Below, piece by piece: positions 1-6,651 of a stretch of DNA of 64,000 bases. The stretch is from JARBUG01 sp035628915 (lineage in GTDB: Bacteria; Bacillota; Sulfobacillia; Symbiobacteriales; Symbiobacteriaceae). The stretch covers positions 1 through 64,000 of the forward strand of contig DASPIW010000030.1 of assembly GCA_035628915.1 (NCBI GenBank), read 5' to 3'. A program made the position numbers and the translations under genes. Each line of letters begins with the position of its first letter. Positions within the stretch are counted from its first letter, which is position 1. The notes beneath the pieces are model-generated. The model saw only the letters and a list, made by a program, of their open reading frames with translations. It made no database searches and was not told where the DNA came from.

Positions 1-99
1 AACAGGGCCAACACAGGGCAGCAGACCACCCTCTGAGGAGCCGCCTTAGCCCCTCTTGCACGTTATCCTTGCCCACAGAGAAGAAAAAGCATGAAATGA
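1..99. other. left edge, no assignable gene
   Basis: No complete gene is visible here. Two plus-strand frames end in stops within the first 50 bases, so the 3' end of an upstream gene may be present, but the stretch is too short to choose a frame. A strong terminator follows at 100-125. Confidence 0.3.
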
Positions 100-130
100 C
101 CCCGTCAGGACGATTCCTGACGGGGTTTGT
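100..130. terminator. rho-independent terminator, probably bidirectional
   Basis: A perfect 11-bp stem (100-110 with 115-125) closes a 4-base loop. It is followed on the plus strand by TTTGT and on the minus strand by a T-rich run. It can end the minus-strand tRNA transcript and any plus-strand gene entering from the left. Confidence 0.75.
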
Positions 131-141
131 CAGCAGCCTGA

Positions 142-171
142 GAATCGCCACCGATTGCTCGGTGGCGATTC
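142..171 (-). other. hairpin directly 3' of tRNA-Glu
   Basis: A perfect 13-bp stem (142-154 with 159-171) with loop TTGC lies 3 bases beyond the tRNA-Glu CCA end. There is no U-run, so it looks like a processing or 3'-protection structure rather than the terminator itself. Confidence 0.5.
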
Positions 172-174
172 GCG

Positions 175-250
175 TGGTGACCCCAACGGGATTCGAACCC
201 GTGTTACCGCCTTGAAAGGGCGGTGTCCTAGGCCTCTAGACGATGGGGCC
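175..250 (-). tRNA. tRNA-Glu (anticodon TTC)
   Basis: The reverse complement folds as a cloverleaf. A 7-bp acceptor stem begins GGCCCCA, the anticodon stem CCGCC/GGCGG holds loop CTTTCAA (anticodon TTC), and a normal GGTTCGAATCC T-arm is present. The CCA end is encoded. It is the last of three tRNAs in a minus-strand operon (Met-Lys-Glu). Confidence 0.95.
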
Positions 251-255
251 GGCCT

Positions 256-276
256 GTGCACTGCCGGGCAGTGCAC
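256..276 (-). other. spacer hairpin between tRNA-Lys and tRNA-Glu
   Basis: A near-perfect palindrome (GTGCACTGC against GCAGTGCAC) almost fills the spacer between two tRNAs. It could be an RNase processing site or guard against misfolding of the polycistronic tRNA precursor. That role is an inference. Confidence 0.5.
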
Positions 277-278
277 TG

Positions 279-353
279 TGGTGGACCGCGAAGGACTCGA
301 ACCTTCAACCGTCCGATTAAGAGTCGGATGCTCTACCATTGAGCTAGCGGTCC
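279..353 (-). tRNA. tRNA-Lys (anticodon CTT)
   Basis: Acceptor stem GGACCGC pairs with GCGGTCC, discriminator A, CCA encoded. The anticodon stem TCCGA/TCGGA carries loop CTCTTAA, giving anticodon CTT (reads AAG). The D-arm contains AGCTCAATGGTAGAGC and the T-arm GGTTCGAGTCC. It is the middle gene of the tRNA operon. Confidence 0.95.
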
Positions 354-359
354 ATGCTA

Positions 360-385
360 CCGCCGTCTCCTGAGGGAGACGGCGG
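360..385 (-). other. spacer hairpin between tRNA-Met and tRNA-Lys
   Basis: An 11-bp perfect stem (CCGCCGTCTCC with GGAGACGGCGG) around a 4-base loop lies between the Met and Lys tRNAs. It mirrors the hairpins after the other two tRNAs. Confidence 0.5.
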
Positions 386-392
386 CGGGAAC

Positions 393-469
393 TGGTAGCG
401 GTGGGTGGATTCGAACCGCCGACACTGCGGGTATGAACCGCATGCTCTGACCAACTGAGCTACACCGCC
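393..469 (-). tRNA. tRNA-Met (anticodon CAT), probably elongator
   Basis: Acceptor GGCGGTG pairs with CACCGCT, including one G-U pair at position 1-72. The anticodon loop is TTCATAC (CAT) on stem TGCGG/CCGCA, and CCA is encoded. A paired 1-72 position and the lack of three G-C pairs below the anticodon loop argue for elongator rather than initiator Met. First gene of the operon. Confidence 0.93.
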
Positions 470-502
470 ATGTTATGTGATTGTGACCGTGGACATTTAC
501 TC

Positions 503-530
503 ATTATAGCGGGTTCCGTCATCCGGTCAA
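503..530 (-). promoter_or_regulatory. sigma-A promoter of the tRNA operon
   Basis: On the minus strand a perfect -10 box TATAAT (508-503) sits 16 bases downstream of a -35 box TTGACC (530-525). Transcription would start near 496, about 27 bases before tRNA-Met. Confidence 0.85.
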
Positions 531-759
531 GCGCTTTTCGACAGGAAACGCTTTCCGATCACACGAAATAGCGAACTCGTCCGGCTCCGACCCATTTCTG
601 AGGAGGAATTCCGGTAAAAAGGCCCCCGCGTTGCGGCCTACGGGCGGCTGATTCAGGAGAACGGTAAGTTTCGCGAGATTTTTTGAGAACCGGTGAAGTG
701 AAACTCTGAGTCGCTCCGTCTTACTCATTGTGCATGGCACTAAAGGGGGACGGGCGGGC
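531..759. other. intergenic region upstream of the DedA-type gene
   Basis: No gene is supported between the tRNA promoter and the membrane-protein gene. A weak inverted pattern (gcggcctacgggcggc) occurs near 632-650, but no clear promoter or riboswitch was recognised. Confidence 0.3.
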
Positions 760-1335
760 GTGGTTTTCGACATCATCTTCAGCGGCAGCGGTTTGGGCAG
801 CATCCTCTCAGGCGTTCTCGAAGGACTCGGTATCCCCTGGCCCGGTGCCGTCGTGCTGACCGCTGCCGGCACAAAGTTCGCAGGCGTTCAGGGCGCCGTT
901 CTGCTTGGCACCCTCTTCTCTATTGCTTACACCGCCGGATCCGCCGTGCAGTATGCCTTCGGCCGTTTCTGCCGCGGCTTGCTCGACCGGCTGCTGTCGG
1001 ACTCCCTGCGGGTCAAGCTGGAGCGGGCCATCGAAAAGTACGGTCAGGCCGCCGTACTGTGGACACGCCCTCTGGCCGTTGGCAACTATATCTCCATTCC
1101 GGCCGGCATGATGCGCATGCACATGGGGAAGTTCGTGCTCTACACGTTCGCCGGCATCTGGCCGTGGGCGTTCGGCATGGCCCTGGCCGGCGGAGCGGTC
1201 AGCCGGTATATGGCCTACGCCACCGAAGCGCTTCCGCTACTGGCGGGCGTGCTGGTGCTGGTGGCAATCGCCTCAGCCGTGCGCAGACTCTGGCGCCGGT
1301 CGCATCCGGCAGAGAAAGCGGGTTTCGGAGATTGA
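760..1335 (+). CDS. DedA/VTT-family integral membrane protein
   Basis: About 191 residues, hydrophobic throughout, with the layout of the DedA/SNARE-associated (VTT) family. An N-terminal segment leads into the PWPGAVVLTAAG region, then a long hydrophobic stretch, an amphipathic loop with the family-type sequence RPLAVGNYISIPAGMMRM, and two C-terminal helices ending in a basic tail. DedA proteins act in membrane homeostasis and probable lipid scrambling; the precise role here is unknown. GTG 760 is chosen because GGGGGA lies about 9 bases upstream. An in-frame GTG at 730 would add 10 residues but has no clear ribosome site. A terminator follows directly. Confidence 0.75.
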   Translation: MVFDIIFSGSGLGSILSGVLEGLGIPWPGAVVLTAAGTKFAGVQGAVLLGTLFSIAYTAGSAVQYAFGRFCRGLLDRLLSDSLRVKLERAIEKYGQAAVLWTRPLAVGNYISIPAGMMRMHMGKFVLYTFAGIWPWAFGMALAGGAVSRYMAYATEALPLLAGVLVLVAIASAVRRLWRRSHPAEKAGFGD

Positions 1336-1338
1336 ACC

Positions 1339-1373
1339 GGAGGGGGCAATTGCTCTGCCCCCTCCGTTTTGTT
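1339..1373 (+). terminator. rho-independent terminator
   Basis: Ten-bp stem GGAGGGGGCA / TGCCCCCTCC followed by GTTTTGTT, immediately after the DedA-type gene. The T-run touches the 3' end of the convergent SDR gene. Confidence 0.85.
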
Positions 1374-2109
1374 ACCACGGTACTTTACCGCCATCAATGT
1401 TCAGCGACTGCCCGGTAATGTATGCGGCTTCCGGGGACGCCAGAAAAGCTACGAACGCAGCGACTTCTTCCACGTGACCCAGGCGCCGGGCGGGGATTTC
1501 CCGCATCCACTTTTCCATCATGGCGGGATTGGTGCGGGCGGCAGCCGTCATTTCGGTCTCAATGACGCCCGGGCAGACGGCGTTGACGGTAATACCGTGC
1601 GGCGCCAGTTCCCGGGCCGCCTCCCGGGTAAAGCCGTTTACCCCTGCCTTCGAGGCGCAGTAGTTGGCGCAGTTGGGCAGGTAGTTCTTCGCCGCGATGG
1701 ACGAGATCTGGATGATCCGCCCCCCTTGCCCCCGGCTGACCATATGCCGGGCGGCGATTTGCGTACCAAGAAAAACCCCGTTCAGATTGACCGCAATGGC
1801 CCGGTTCCACTGCTCGTCGGTCATTTCCAGCATGGGCGCCTTCGGCTCCACACCGGCGTTGTTGACCAGAATGTCCAGCTTGCCGAACCGTTCCACGACC
1901 TGATCGACCATCGCCTGCACTTCGTGGCGTGCGGACACGTCCGCCACGACGGCCGAGCTGCCGGCGCCGTCAGCCAGCGCTTGCTGCAGTTCTTCGGCCA
2001 GCACGTCGTTGATGACAACCGTGGCACCTGCTTCCTGCAGCCGTACGGCAATCGCCTTGCCAATGCCACGGGCGGCGCCCGTGACAAGTGCAACCTTCCC
2101 TTGCAGCAT
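1372..2109 (-). CDS. short-chain dehydrogenase/reductase (3-oxoacyl-ACP reductase type)
   Basis: 245 residues, classical SDR. The N-terminal NAD(P)-binding motif VTGAARGIG, the NNAG motif near residue 85 and the catalytic YCASK (YxxxK) motif are all intact, as is the C-terminal GQSLNIDGG typical of FabG-like enzymes. It should reduce a carbonyl or oxidise a hydroxyl with NAD(P)H; the substrate cannot be read from sequence. It stands alone, with GGAGGTC about 9 bases before the ATG. It may not be the housekeeping FabG because no fatty-acid genes adjoin it. Confidence 0.85.
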   Translation of the reverse strand: MLQGKVALVTGAARGIGKAIAVRLQEAGATVVINDVLAEELQQALADGAGSSAVVADVSARHEVQAMVDQVVERFGKLDILVNNAGVEPKAPMLEMTDEQWNRAIAVNLNGVFLGTQIAARHMVSRGQGGRIIQISSIAAKNYLPNCANYCASKAGVNGFTREAARELAPHGITVNAVCPGVIETEMTAAARTNPAMMEKWMREIPARRLGHVEEVAAFVAFLASPEAAYITGQSLNIDGGKVPW

Positions 2110-2231
2110 CTCTGCAGACCTCCATCAAGCGTGTTATTCCGTCGGATTATTCCGCCTTTTTGTCAAGGTGATGAAAGCCTTCCCGCGGAACTCCTCCTCA
2201 GTCCACTGACACAACGAAGGAGTGAGATCCC

Positions 2232-2672
2232 ATGTCAGACGTCCATGCAGGTTCACTGCTGCTGGCGGCGTTGACCGGGTCGGCTGCCATTCTCGCTGCG
2301 ATGTATTTACTGCTTCCGGCGCTGGGGCTTCCCAGGCTTGACTTCACGGCGGTGACCGGTGGCTGGGTCGGCGCCACCGGGCGCCACGCCAAGGCTGTGG
2401 GCGCAATCGTGTTTGTCTTCGGCGGAATCGGTTGGGCTTTCCTGTACGCCCGCTTCTGGCCCTGGCATTCTCTCATGGGCGCCCTGGCCTATGCTGCGGT
2501 TCCCTTCGCCATTTCAATGGCCGCGATCCTGCCGAGTCTGAACCAGTTCCGGGTCTCCATCTACCCGGTGCCCGGGTTTGAGTATGTAAAGTTCGGCGGG
2601 CCCAACGCGATCATCGCCAATGCCGTGGAGCATCTCATCTTCGGCCTCTGCCTCGCTATTTTCTATCGCTAA
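2232..2672 (+). CDS. hypothetical four-helix membrane protein
   Basis: 146 residues with about four predicted transmembrane segments (roughly residues 8-30, 55-75, 80-102 and 122-144) and no recognised catalytic motif. A well-spaced GGAG precedes the ATG and a bidirectional terminator follows. I do not recognise the family. Its neighbours (SDR, moeA) suggest no role. Confidence 0.65.
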   Translation: MSDVHAGSLLLAALTGSAAILAAMYLLLPALGLPRLDFTAVTGGWVGATGRHAKAVGAIVFVFGGIGWAFLYARFWPWHSLMGALAYAAVPFAISMAAILPSLNQFRVSIYPVPGFEYVKFGGPNAIIANAVEHLIFGLCLAIFYR

Positions 2673-2686
2673 ATTCGCTGAGAAAA

Positions 2687-2725
2687 GCAGCCCCCGACAC
2701 CCGCTGTCGGGGGCTGCGTCCTATT
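2687..2725. terminator. bidirectional rho-independent terminator
   Basis: A perfect 13-bp stem (2687-2699 with 2705-2717) is flanked by TCCTATTTT on the plus side and TTTTCTC on the minus side. It separates the membrane protein gene from convergent moeA. Confidence 0.9.
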
Positions 2726-3956
2726 TTGACGGCACTGTTACGTCTGCATCATCCTGGAGCAGAATCTGCAGCCGGGCGCCCACAGGCAGGGGCCCCTCGT
2801 GCGCCGGGACGATGGCATACGCATTGGCATACATCATAGAGCTGAGGATACCCGCCCGCTGCGCCATGCCGGTGTCAATCCGGATCTCCCCACCGGGGCC
2901 GCTGTAGACCCGCGCCCGCAAATACCGGGCGATGCCGGCGGTCTTCAGCACCGGCTGGTCCAGCACACCTTCGGCCTCCCGGAGCCCGATGCGGGCGCGA
3001 CCGCACAGGCTGTCCAGCAGAGGCCGGACCAGCAGGTCAAAGTTCGTGATGGCCGCCGCCGGGTTCCCGGACAGGCCGATGACAAGGCGTCCCTCGAGAA
3101 CCGCTGCACAGACCGGCGTGCCGGGCTTGAGCGAAATGCGCCAGAAGAGCTGCTCGGCGCCCAGCACCGTCAAGGCCTCCCGCACCACATCGAAGTCGCC
3201 CACGGAAACGCCGCCGGTGGTCACGATGAGGTCGCAGCCCGTCACGTTGCCGAGGGCGCCGGCGATCACGTCCGTAACGTCAAGGGCGGTGCCCAGATCA
3301 ACCGGAATGCATCCCACGGACCGCACCAGGGCAGCCAGACAAGGCCCGTTGCTGTTGCGAATCTGGCCCGGCCCCGGCGCTGCACCGAGGGGGACCAGCT
3401 CATCGCCCGTGCACAGGATGCCGACCCGGGGCGGCGCGTAGACCGGCACCTCGCCGATGCCGATGGCGGTCAGGAGGTTGATCTCCGCGGCCCGGATCCG
3501 GTGCCCGGCCCGGAGCACGACCTGCCCTTCCTGAACGTCCTCGCCGATGGGCGCGATGTTCTCATTTTCCGGGACATGCCGGAAAATCGTTACGCCCGCA
3601 GGCGTCACCCTGACTTCTTCCAGGCGGATCACCGCATCCGCCCCGGCGGGGACGGCTCCGCCGGTCATAATGGAAGCGCATTGGCCCGGCGGCAGCGGTT
3701 CGGCCAGGGGGTGCCCCGCGGGAATGACTCCAGTCAGGGGCAGAATCACCGGATTCTCACGGGTCGCCGCCGCCGTGTCGGCGGACCGCAAGGCATAGCC
3801 GTCCATGCCGGACCGCCGGAACGGGGGCAGCGACTCCTTTGCGGCCAGGTCACCGGCCAAAATGAGCCCCAGGGCCCGGTCCAATGGCACCCGCTCCACC
3901 CGGCGGGGCGGGGCATGACGGAGGATGACCTCCCGCGCTTCCTCCACTCGCAGCAT
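2721..3956 (-). CDS. moeA: molybdopterin molybdenumtransferase MoeA
   Basis: 411 residues, the normal length for MoeA. It inserts molybdate (or tungstate) into adenylated molybdopterin in the last step of Mo/W cofactor synthesis. Visible family features are the N-terminal PPFRRSGMDGYA segment, the central catalytic TTGGVSVGDFD loop near residue 245-255, the GLSGNPAAA segment and a C-terminal beta domain. AAGGAGGAT precedes the ATG. It is transcribed after mobB with a 15-base gap, so the pair is a cofactor operon. The aldehyde:ferredoxin oxidoreductase at the far end of the window is a likely client enzyme. Confidence 0.95.
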   Translation of the reverse strand: MLRVEEAREVILRHAPPRRVERVPLDRALGLILAGDLAAKESLPPFRRSGMDGYALRSADTAAATRENPVILPLTGVIPAGHPLAEPLPPGQCASIMTGGAVPAGADAVIRLEEVRVTPAGVTIFRHVPENENIAPIGEDVQEGQVVLRAGHRIRAAEINLLTAIGIGEVPVYAPPRVGILCTGDELVPLGAAPGPGQIRNSNGPCLAALVRSVGCIPVDLGTALDVTDVIAGALGNVTGCDLIVTTGGVSVGDFDVVREALTVLGAEQLFWRISLKPGTPVCAAVLEGRLVIGLSGNPAAAITNFDLLVRPLLDSLCGRARIGLREAEGVLDQPVLKTAGIARYLRARVYSGPGGEIRIDTGMAQRAGILSSMMYANAYAIVPAHEGPLPVGARLQILLQDDADVTVPSK

Positions 3957-3971
3957 CGATCCATCCTCCTT

Positions 3972-4466
3972 CTACTTGAGAAAGCGCGCTTCTACGAAGT
4001 TCGCAATCGCCGTGATATCATTCCAGTCGAAGCAGGGAACGCTGGTCTCCACCGGGAGATCGCCCGCTACGGCGAGCAGCAGCGGGTCGCCTGCGCACAG
4101 CAGTCCGCCCTCGTTCCGGACGCTGCTGAAGATCTCGATCTTTGGGAAGCCTGCCCGCTTAAAGCCTTCCGTGATCACCAGGTCGACCGGCCCCAGGAGC
4201 TTGACCGCATCGTACGCGGAAAACTCCCGGTCCGGCGTCGACCGGATGACGGCCACCTGGTCCGGCCCAATAATGCACACGGCCCGAGCGCCGGCCTGCT
4301 TGTGCCGCCACGTGTCCTTTCCCTCGTGGTCCATGTTGAAGCCATGGACGTCGTGCTTCAGCGTGCCGATGGCGAAACCGCGTTTCGTCAGCTCAGCTAC
4401 CAGTCTCTCCACCAGCGTGGTCTTGCCGCATTTGCCACATCCAACAATGGACAGGATAGGTGTCAT
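3972..4466 (-). CDS. mobB: molybdopterin-guanine dinucleotide biosynthesis protein MobB
   Basis: 164 residues, a P-loop GTPase adaptor that assists nucleotide attachment to molybdopterin. The Walker A motif GCGKCGKT lies at residues 9-16, followed by the family block GTLKHDVHGFNMDHEGKD and by DLVITEGFK, which corresponds to the Walker B region. GGGAGGGCG precedes the ATG. It is the first gene of the mobB-moeA operon. MobA is not in the window. Confidence 0.93.
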   Translation of the reverse strand: MTPILSIVGCGKCGKTTLVERLVAELTKRGFAIGTLKHDVHGFNMDHEGKDTWRHKQAGARAVCIIGPDQVAVIRSTPDREFSAYDAVKLLGPVDLVITEGFKRAGFPKIEIFSSVRNEGGLLCAGDPLLLAVAGDLPVETSVPCFDWNDITAIANFVEARFLK

Positions 4467-4641
4467 GGCGCCCTCCCGATGTCTGTTGCTTCCTCAAGCA
4501 TACCGCGTTGCGACTGTGAGCGGAATCGGTCGCGCGGCTAGAGGTGGATAGACTTAGGTGATGGATGTCACGGCGAACCGTCCCACCATTGTGATATCCT
4601 TTCTCATAGGAAGACGTTTCAAGCGAAAGGAGGTCGAGCCG

Positions 4642-4917
4642 ATGCCCCGGGAATTTGTAGTCTACGTGGAAGGCATGTGATGAGGCGGGTGCCCCAAGAC
4701 GATCGTGAATCGTCTTTCAAAGGACACTCGGTTCACCCTGGAGTTTGATTACCAGGGCGATTTCATTCCCAATGCCTGCAAGGTAACCCTGCTGACTGAC
4801 GACGTCACCCTCAAAGAGGTGGCCGATCTGATGTACGCTGTTGCGCAGCACGGCGTTACGTACGAGGGTGCGTATCTTGCCGGGTCGGAAGCAGACCGGG
4901 AGCGTCATCGGAAGTAG
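4642..4917 (+). CDS. putative selenoprotein: HMA-type metal-binding domain with tandem UGA (Sec13-Sec14)
   Basis: Reading from ATG 4642, the frame meets two consecutive TGA codons (4678-4683) and then continues open to TAG at 4915-4917. If both TGA are selenocysteine the product is 91 residues with the motif GM-U-U-GGC at residues 11-17. This matches the GMTCxxC metal-binding loop of heavy-metal-associated (HMA, MerP/CopZ-like) domains, with Sec at the Thr and first Cys positions. The rest fits the HMA order: strand REFVVYVEG, helix PKTIVNRLS, two strands (18-45), helix TLKEVADLMYAVA, last strand. AAGGAGG is 7 bases before ATG 4642, whereas GTG 4705 after the stops has no ribosome site. A SECIS-like hairpin lies just downstream of the UGAs. 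Alternative: a 12-codon leader peptide followed by a 70-residue protein. Confidence 0.65.
4696..4716 (+). promoter_or_regulatory. candidate bacterial SECIS element
   Basis: A perfect 8-bp stem (AAGACGAT 4696-4703 with ATCGTCTT 4709-4716) closes a 5-base loop CGUGA. The loop begins 20-23 bases after the UGAs and has G as its second base. This agrees with the known bacterial SECIS rules: UGA-to-loop spacing of roughly 16-37 bases and a G in the first two loop positions. Confidence 0.6.
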
Positions 4918-4957
4918 CGCCGCCGCGCACCCTACAGGGTGGCGGGAGGTGAGCGAG

Positions 4958-5140
4958 ATGACGAAGAAAGGTCAGCGCGATCAGGACCTGCAGCCCAGCA
5001 AGGCAGAGAAAGCCTACGGCGGCTATCTGCCCAGCATGGAAGGCCAGGGCCGCTCCGACGTGGCGGACGGCGCCACGCGGAACAACCCTCTGGCGCGTAC
5101 GGAGAAATACCTGTCGACGGAAGACAAGAAGGGCGGCTAG
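4958..5140 (+). CDS. small hydrophilic protein, unknown
   Basis: 60 residues, highly charged and polar, with no membrane segment or Cys. GGGAGGTGAG lies 6-9 bases before the ATG and a strong terminator follows, so the ORF is likely real. It starts 40 bases after the putative selenoprotein and may be co-transcribed with it. The composition (many Lys, Glu, Asp, Gly) resembles small spore or stress proteins, but I recognise no family. Confidence 0.6.
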   Translation: MTKKGQRDQDLQPSKAEKAYGGYLPSMEGQGRSDVADGATRNNPLARTEKYLSTEDKKGG

Positions 5141-5158
5141 CCCAGCCAAATCGGTTCC

Positions 5159-5194
5159 GAGTGCGCTCCGGACGCGGAGCGCACTCGTTTTTTG
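5159..5194 (+). terminator. rho-independent terminator
   Basis: Twelve-bp perfect stem (5159-5170 with 5175-5186), loop GACG, then GTTTTTTG. Confidence 0.92.
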
Positions 5195-5243
5195 TCACCC
5201 CTGGCCGGGAAGCGGCATTCCTTGGGGAGGAGGTGACGATTTC

Positions 5244-6500
5244 ATGTATGTGACCGAAGTCAGGCAAGGCGAAAGCCTGGCCGACGTCGCTCTGCGCACG
5301 GGTGTGACGGCGGAACAGCTCGTCAACCTGAACGGGCTGCCGTCGCAGGCGGTGACGCGGGGGCAGGCGCTGCTCGTGCCATCCAACCGGTACGTCACGC
5401 AGCCCGGCGACAATCTGTGGCGAATCGCAGAGATCAGCGGCGTGCCCCTGGAGCAGTTGACGCGGGCCAACCCCGGCGCCGATCGGGCCCTCTACCCCGG
5501 GCGCCCGCTGCGCATTCCCGTACCCGTGCAGCAGCGGGCCGAAGTGATCGGCTACCTGCCCCTGACCGACCCGGGCGTCACCGCGGAAGATATCCAGCCG
5601 TGGGCGAGACAGCTGACCTGGGTGGCCATCTTCTCCCACCTGATTACGGCGGAAGGCGAACTGCCGCCCATCAACGATACGGAAGCAATCCGGGCTACAT
5701 ATGCGGCCGGCGCCCGACCGCTGATGTCGATTGCCAACATGGAGCCCGGCGGCGCCTTCAGCCCCGAAATCGCCAGGACGATCATTACCGATGCGGGTAT
5801 TCGGGAACGGGTCATGGACAATATCATGCAGATTGTGCAGCAGAAGGGCTACGCCGGGGTCGATTCAGACATTGAGAACATTCCCGCCGACCTCAGGGCT
5901 GGGTATGTGAACTTCCTGCGGGAGCTGAAAGGCCGGCTCGGCGCCCGCCCCCTGAACGTGGCCGTGCCGCCGAAGTACGACGAGACCACCTTCGGCTACG
6001 CCCGGGGACATGATTACCAGGGCATTGGCCAGGTGGCCGACCGGGTGTACGTGATGAACTACGAGTTTCACTGGGTGGGCGGCCCGCCCGGGGCCATCGC
6101 ACCCCTGCCGCAGACGCGCCGCGTCATGCAGTACGCCGCCTCCCTCATGCCGAAACAGAAGATCCTGAACGGAATCTCCACCACGGCGTACGACTGGGAG
6201 CTGCCGGACACGCCCGAGAACCGGGCCCGCCCCTGGCCGAGCGATGAGGCCGTCCAGATTGCCGTCCGCAATGAGGTGCCCATCCGGTACAACGAGCCGC
6301 AGGAGGCGCCCTGGTTCCGGTACCGGGGCGAGGGCGGGCGCCAGCGGGAAGTCTGGTTTGAGGACGCCCGGTCGCTCATGGCGAAGTTCCGGGTCATGCG
6401 TGAACTAGGCCTGGGGGGACTGGGCGTCTGGCACCTGGGCGCGATGAATTCACAGCTCCCGCCGTTGATTGACTACTTCTATACCGTGGTTCGGGAATAG
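5244..6500 (+). CDS. LysM-GH18 spore cell-wall hydrolase (YaaH/SleL-like)
   Basis: 418 residues. Two LysM domains (about 2-46 and 50-93, the second with YVTQPGDNLWRIAEISGV) precede a family-18 glycosidase domain. The GH18 acid is in the motif GVDSDIEN (Glu211, DxDxE form). The architecture is that of the spore coat/cortex enzymes YaaH and SleL, N-acetylglucosaminidases acting on cortex fragments during germination. There is no signal peptide, as in those proteins, which reach the spore coat from the mother cell. GGAGGAGGTGA precedes the ATG. This is the main sign that the organism forms spores. Confidence 0.88.
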   Translation: MYVTEVRQGESLADVALRTGVTAEQLVNLNGLPSQAVTRGQALLVPSNRYVTQPGDNLWRIAEISGVPLEQLTRANPGADRALYPGRPLRIPVPVQQRAEVIGYLPLTDPGVTAEDIQPWARQLTWVAIFSHLITAEGELPPINDTEAIRATYAAGARPLMSIANMEPGGAFSPEIARTIITDAGIRERVMDNIMQIVQQKGYAGVDSDIENIPADLRAGYVNFLRELKGRLGARPLNVAVPPKYDETTFGYARGHDYQGIGQVADRVYVMNYEFHWVGGPPGAIAPLPQTRRVMQYAASLMPKQKILNGISTTAYDWELPDTPENRARPWPSDEAVQIAVRNEVPIRYNEPQEAPWFRYRGEGGRQREVWFEDARSLMAKFRVMRELGLGGLGVWHLGAMNSQLPPLIDYFYTVVRE

Positions 6501-6522
6501 CGGGTCCTTAAATCAAAACCGA

Positions 6523-6636
6523 AATAGCCGCGGAGGACGCTGAAGACGAGGAAAGGGCGAAACACAGAATAAATATATCGCGTATATTTTCCGTGTTAGT
6601 CCGTTTCCGCGTTCTCCGCGTCCTTCGCGGCCAATT
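6523..6636. repeat. imperfect inverted repeat, MITE/REP-like
   Basis: The arm beginning GCCGCGGAGGACGC near 6529 reappears inverted as GCGTCCTTCGCGGC near 6617-6630, with only a few mismatches over about 28 bases. The AT-rich centre is itself an inverted repeat (AACACAGAATA against TATTTTCCGTGTT). The whole unit can form one long hairpin. Related GCGAAGGACGCGGAGAA-type repeats are dispersed in several bacterial genomes. It lies between convergent genes and may also end their transcription. Confidence 0.55.
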
Positions 6637-6651
6637 CTTCTTCTTCCGTCC

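Noticed and set aside
2799..4541. 580-codon open frame on the plus strand
   Set aside because: It is the antisense shadow of moeA and mobB, with low-complexity composition and no family features.
4705..4917. A 70-residue protein starting at GTG 4705
   Set aside because: No ribosome site precedes this GTG, it lies inside the hairpin loop, and the protein would lack the first strand and metal loop of the HMA fold. The longer frame from ATG 4642 through two UGAs explains the sequence better, though this remains the fallback reading.
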